This document shows, piece by piece, positions 48,574 to 50,515 of a stretch of 50,515 bases of DNA. Position numbers and translations under genes: made by a program. This DNA is from a virus: the IMG/VR virus record IMGVR_UViG_3300035698_005524, positions 1 through 50,515 of that record. One strand, given 5' to 3'. The notes under the pieces are model-generated. The model did no database searches and had not been told where the DNA came from. It saw nothing but the letters and a program-made list of their open reading frames with translations. Every line of letters starts with the position of its first letter. Positions within the stretch are counted from its first letter, which is position 1.

Positions 48574-50080
48574 CATAAACAGAAACGAGATCATTTCGTG
48601 GAGTGCCTCCTTCAACTTGAGGGGGGCTCCGTCCGCGTCTGTAGTCCTCGTGAACAACGCCGACAAGCTCAGTGTTGATACAGTTGACCTCACAGGCGCC
48701 AGAATCAACCTTGAACTCCTTCCAGTCAACGATGACGCCTTCTACGGCCCTCCAGTGCCCCTTGAGACATCATCTGGTGAGGTGATCCCGTCGAGCGGGA
48801 TAACAGACTCCGAAGTAATCTTTGACGTGTTCGCGGGGCGGGTCAAGAACCAGAGTCCAGACAACGATGAGGTGGGCCAGAAGTTCACAGTTAGCCTTGA
48901 CGCTTCGAGTGCAACTGAGGTCCTCGTTGACACCCCCGTGTCTACAGAGACGATTGACATGGACGGGGCCGAGTTGATGGCCTACCTCCTTGTCACGTAT
49001 GGGGGGCTCGACCCGACTCTTGTCGGTATCGTTGAGGACAACGGGGAACACTTCAGCAACGTCGTGATTGCAGAGGACTCTCTGATTGAGGCTGTCCGTA
49101 AGGTAGCAGAAGCGTGTAACGTGGAACTGTGGGTGGGGTATGGCGGTACGATTGTAACCGGACTGAAGAAGGACAGCACTTCCCCCATCGACTACGCATT
49201 CAAGGACGAAGACATCTCGGCAGCGATTGACGAGAACCTCTCAGAGACAGCCTACCCGTCTGTTGCGGTTGTACGAGGGCGTTACGTTGGGAGTGATGAG
49301 GGTGCACGCACCGCTGTTGTAACTGCGCATACTCGCGTGGCAATGGCGAGGGAGCCTAACAACCTCGTTACGCGGGTAAGACCCAACCAAAGGATAAGTG
49401 ACCTCCAGGCAGCAACGGCAATCGTGAACACCCTTGGGGGGACCGCAGAGAGAGGTAACGTGATAGGGCTCATCAACGACGACCTTTACATCCGGTTCGT
49501 GCCTCCGGAGGGCACTCCGTTTGTTGTGGGTGAGAGGAATTTGCTTACGTTTTCCGTAGACGCGTACCTCATGTCGTTCGGTGAAACAGTGATAACTGGT
49601 TTCGACGGCATTGGCGACGGTCGTGAGGTGGGTCAGGACGCTCTTGACATCCTCCGTGCCATTACGTCGGGGCAGAGTGCGAAGGCCCGCTCGTACGCGC
49701 CTCCTGTTAATAGCCACAGGGGCGCGCGTAGGCTTGATGAACCTATTAAGACACGTGTGGAAGTTACCATCTTTAACGCGGACGCAGTTGAACATGTTGG
49801 CGTGGCTTATACAGAGGTCAATAACGAGTACATACAAGACGCTGCACAGGCCGAAGTTATTGGTGACCGCGTTCTTTACGAAGGTACAATGGCACGGCGA
49901 ACGTTCTCGTTCTCTGGTCCGTACATTAACGGAGTGGGTTTGAACTCCGTTGTGACCATCCCGATCAAGGAAACCACTGTTAAGGGTTTGGTGACGGGCC
50001 ACACCATAAACTACAGTGCTGAGAACGCTTCAGCATCAAGCACTTACGAGGTAACGTCTCTGCCGGTACCGCCAGCATAA
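48566..50080 (+). CDS. tail hub/tip protein (504 aa)
   Basis: Last tail gene in view. The N-terminal part alternates strands (S-W-S-A-S-F-N, A-S-V-V-L-V) as in baseplate hub or tip proteins. Residues about 165-230 contain a domain-like segment (S-L-I-E-A-V-R-K-V-A-E-A-C-N), and a beta-rich C-terminal half follows. It starts inside the DUF115-like gene. The glycan block thus interrupts the tail genes, and this protein follows as the first structural gene after it. Role assigned by position and fold pattern. Confidence 0.6.
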   Translation: MPSINRNEIISWSASFNLRGAPSASVVLVNNADKLSVDTVDLTGARINLELLPVNDDAFYGPPVPLETSSGEVIPSSGITDSEVIFDVFAGRVKNQSPDNDEVGQKFTVSLDASSATEVLVDTPVSTETIDMDGAELMAYLLVTYGGLDPTLVGIVEDNGEHFSNVVIAEDSLIEAVRKVAEACNVELWVGYGGTIVTGLKKDSTSPIDYAFKDEDISAAIDENLSETAYPSVAVVRGRYVGSDEGARTAVVTAHTRVAMAREPNNLVTRVRPNQRISDLQAATAIVNTLGGTAERGNVIGLINDDLYIRFVPPEGTPFVVGERNLLTFSVDAYLMSFGETVITGFDGIGDGREVGQDALDILRAITSGQSAKARSYAPPVNSHRGARRLDEPIKTRVEVTIFNADAVEHVGVAYTEVNNEYIQDAAQAEVIGDRVLYEGTMARRTFSFSGPYINGVGLNSVVTIPIKETTVKGLVTGHTINYSAENASASSTYEVTSLPVPPA

Positions 50081-50095
50081 TTTTATTCCCTGTCC

Positions 50096-50124
50096 TTGTA
50101 TGATACGCATTAAGTGTGTATAGT
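50096..50124 (+). promoter_or_regulatory. promoter-like sequence before the last gene
   Basis: TTGTAT (50096-50101), 17 bases, TATAGT (50119-50124), with the same -10 hexamer as at 15473. About 28 bases separate it from the ATG at 50153, so the leader length is plausible. Confidence 0.45.
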
Positions 50125-50152
50125 AGACGAGGTTGCAAAAAGGGTTAAATGA

Positions 50153-50515
50153 ATGGCGGAAAATATCCTCTCGGCGGAACTATGGCACGCATCAACATTC
50201 TCCAATACATCGAACGACGCGCTTGTACTTTACCTAGCAGTACGAGCCGCTCGCATTTACGACGGTGAACGGCTTACAATCCAACAGCTATGCGAGCGTG
50301 TTGGCCTCAGCGAGATCACGGTCAGGCGTAAACTGAACGAGGTAAGCCGGAGGAGCTGGGTTCGTATTGAGGACAATGCAGTCATTGACTGTGAGCCAGA
50401 CTTGTCCAAGACGTATGAGCCTCGGAAGCTCACGCAGGAGGACACCCGGGGTCAGGACACGGTGGAAGACGTTAACGCGTTGTTCACGTTAGGCGTTGCT
50501 TCAGAGGTAGGGTCA
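50153..50515 (+). CDS. winged-helix DNA-binding protein, partial at right edge
   Basis: ATG 50153 opens a frame with no stop to the end of the window (121 codons). Residues 40-62 read I-Q-Q-L-C-E-R-V-G-L-S-E-I-T-V-R-R-K-L-N-E-V, a clear helix-turn-helix, preceded by a helical segment and followed by a short wing (W-V-R-I-E-D-N-A-V-I). The arrangement resembles the winged-helix part of phage replication initiators and of small regulators; the truncated end prevents choice. It has its own promoter-like sequence, so it probably starts a new gene group, replication or regulation. Confidence 0.65.
   Translation, partial: MAENILSAELWHASTFSNTSNDALVLYLAVRAARIYDGERLTIQQLCERVGLSEITVRRKLNEVSRRSWVRIEDNAVIDCEPDLSKTYEPRKLTQEDTRGQDTVEDVNALFTLGVASEVGS

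Noticed and set aside
1-50515. tRNA genes, integrase and attachment sites
   Set aside because: No cloverleaf-like sequence, recombinase motif or att-like repeat was noticed, but I could not run a search, so absence is not proven.

Overview
The window is about 50.5 kb of a tailed double-stranded DNA phage (Caudoviricetes), seen as a nearly gap-free run of tightly coupled genes. It has a small and large terminase, PBSX-type portal, SPP1 gp7/MuF-type protein, HK97-type protease fused to a scaffold-like tail, and an HK97-fold major capsid protein. These are followed by connectors, a tail tube protein, a G/GT pair with a -1 slippery site, a tape measure and a hub protein. No sheath gene is visible, so a siphovirus is the best reading. 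Nothing in the sequence names the host. Strong Shine-Dalgarno sites and sigma70-like promoters indicate a bacterium.

Layout. Positions 1-6404 carry about twenty small leftward genes, most joined by ATGA or GTGA overlaps. They look like an early block: zinc-ribbon proteins, an RMF-like protein, a small membrane protein and many unknowns. A leftward sulfotransferase follows (6631-7548), then a divergent control region (7549-7885) with a promoter-like sequence and a perfect 9-bp inverted repeat in front of a ribbon-helix-helix gene. Rightward genes then run to the end: lysozyme-like protein and small unknowns (8057-10590), packaging and head (10590-18229), a terminator, a methyltransferase and a giant three-domain glycosyltransferase (18317-21777), connectors and a large fibre (21819-26861), small tail genes and a lipase (26930-28818), and tail genes to 39297. 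A glycan-modification block (39313-48573) interrupts the tail genes before the hub protein (48566-50080). A winged-helix-like gene runs off the right end.

Two things stand out. First, a perfect 12-bp palindrome, GCAAACGTTTGC, occurs nine times exactly and at least four more times with one mismatch. It is spread over both arms at roughly 1.4-8 kb spacing, inside genes in all three frames as well as in gaps, so it must be selected as DNA. It is the idealised core of a LacI/PurR-type operator. Second, three proteins of the tail region carry long Ser/Thr-rich segments (27250-27490, 36040-36470, 36685-37640). The same genome encodes at least six glycosyltransferase-type proteins (two of them three-domain fusions), a deacetylase-like protein, three methyltransferase-like proteins, a DUF115/MptE-like protein and two sulfotransferases. 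Most of these sit directly behind the Ser-rich genes. My inference is that the phage builds and sulfates a glycan coat on its own tail proteins, resembling the bacterial serine-rich-repeat adhesin loci that pair a Ser-rich protein with a glycosyltransferase cluster. Modification of host surface glycans is the main alternative.
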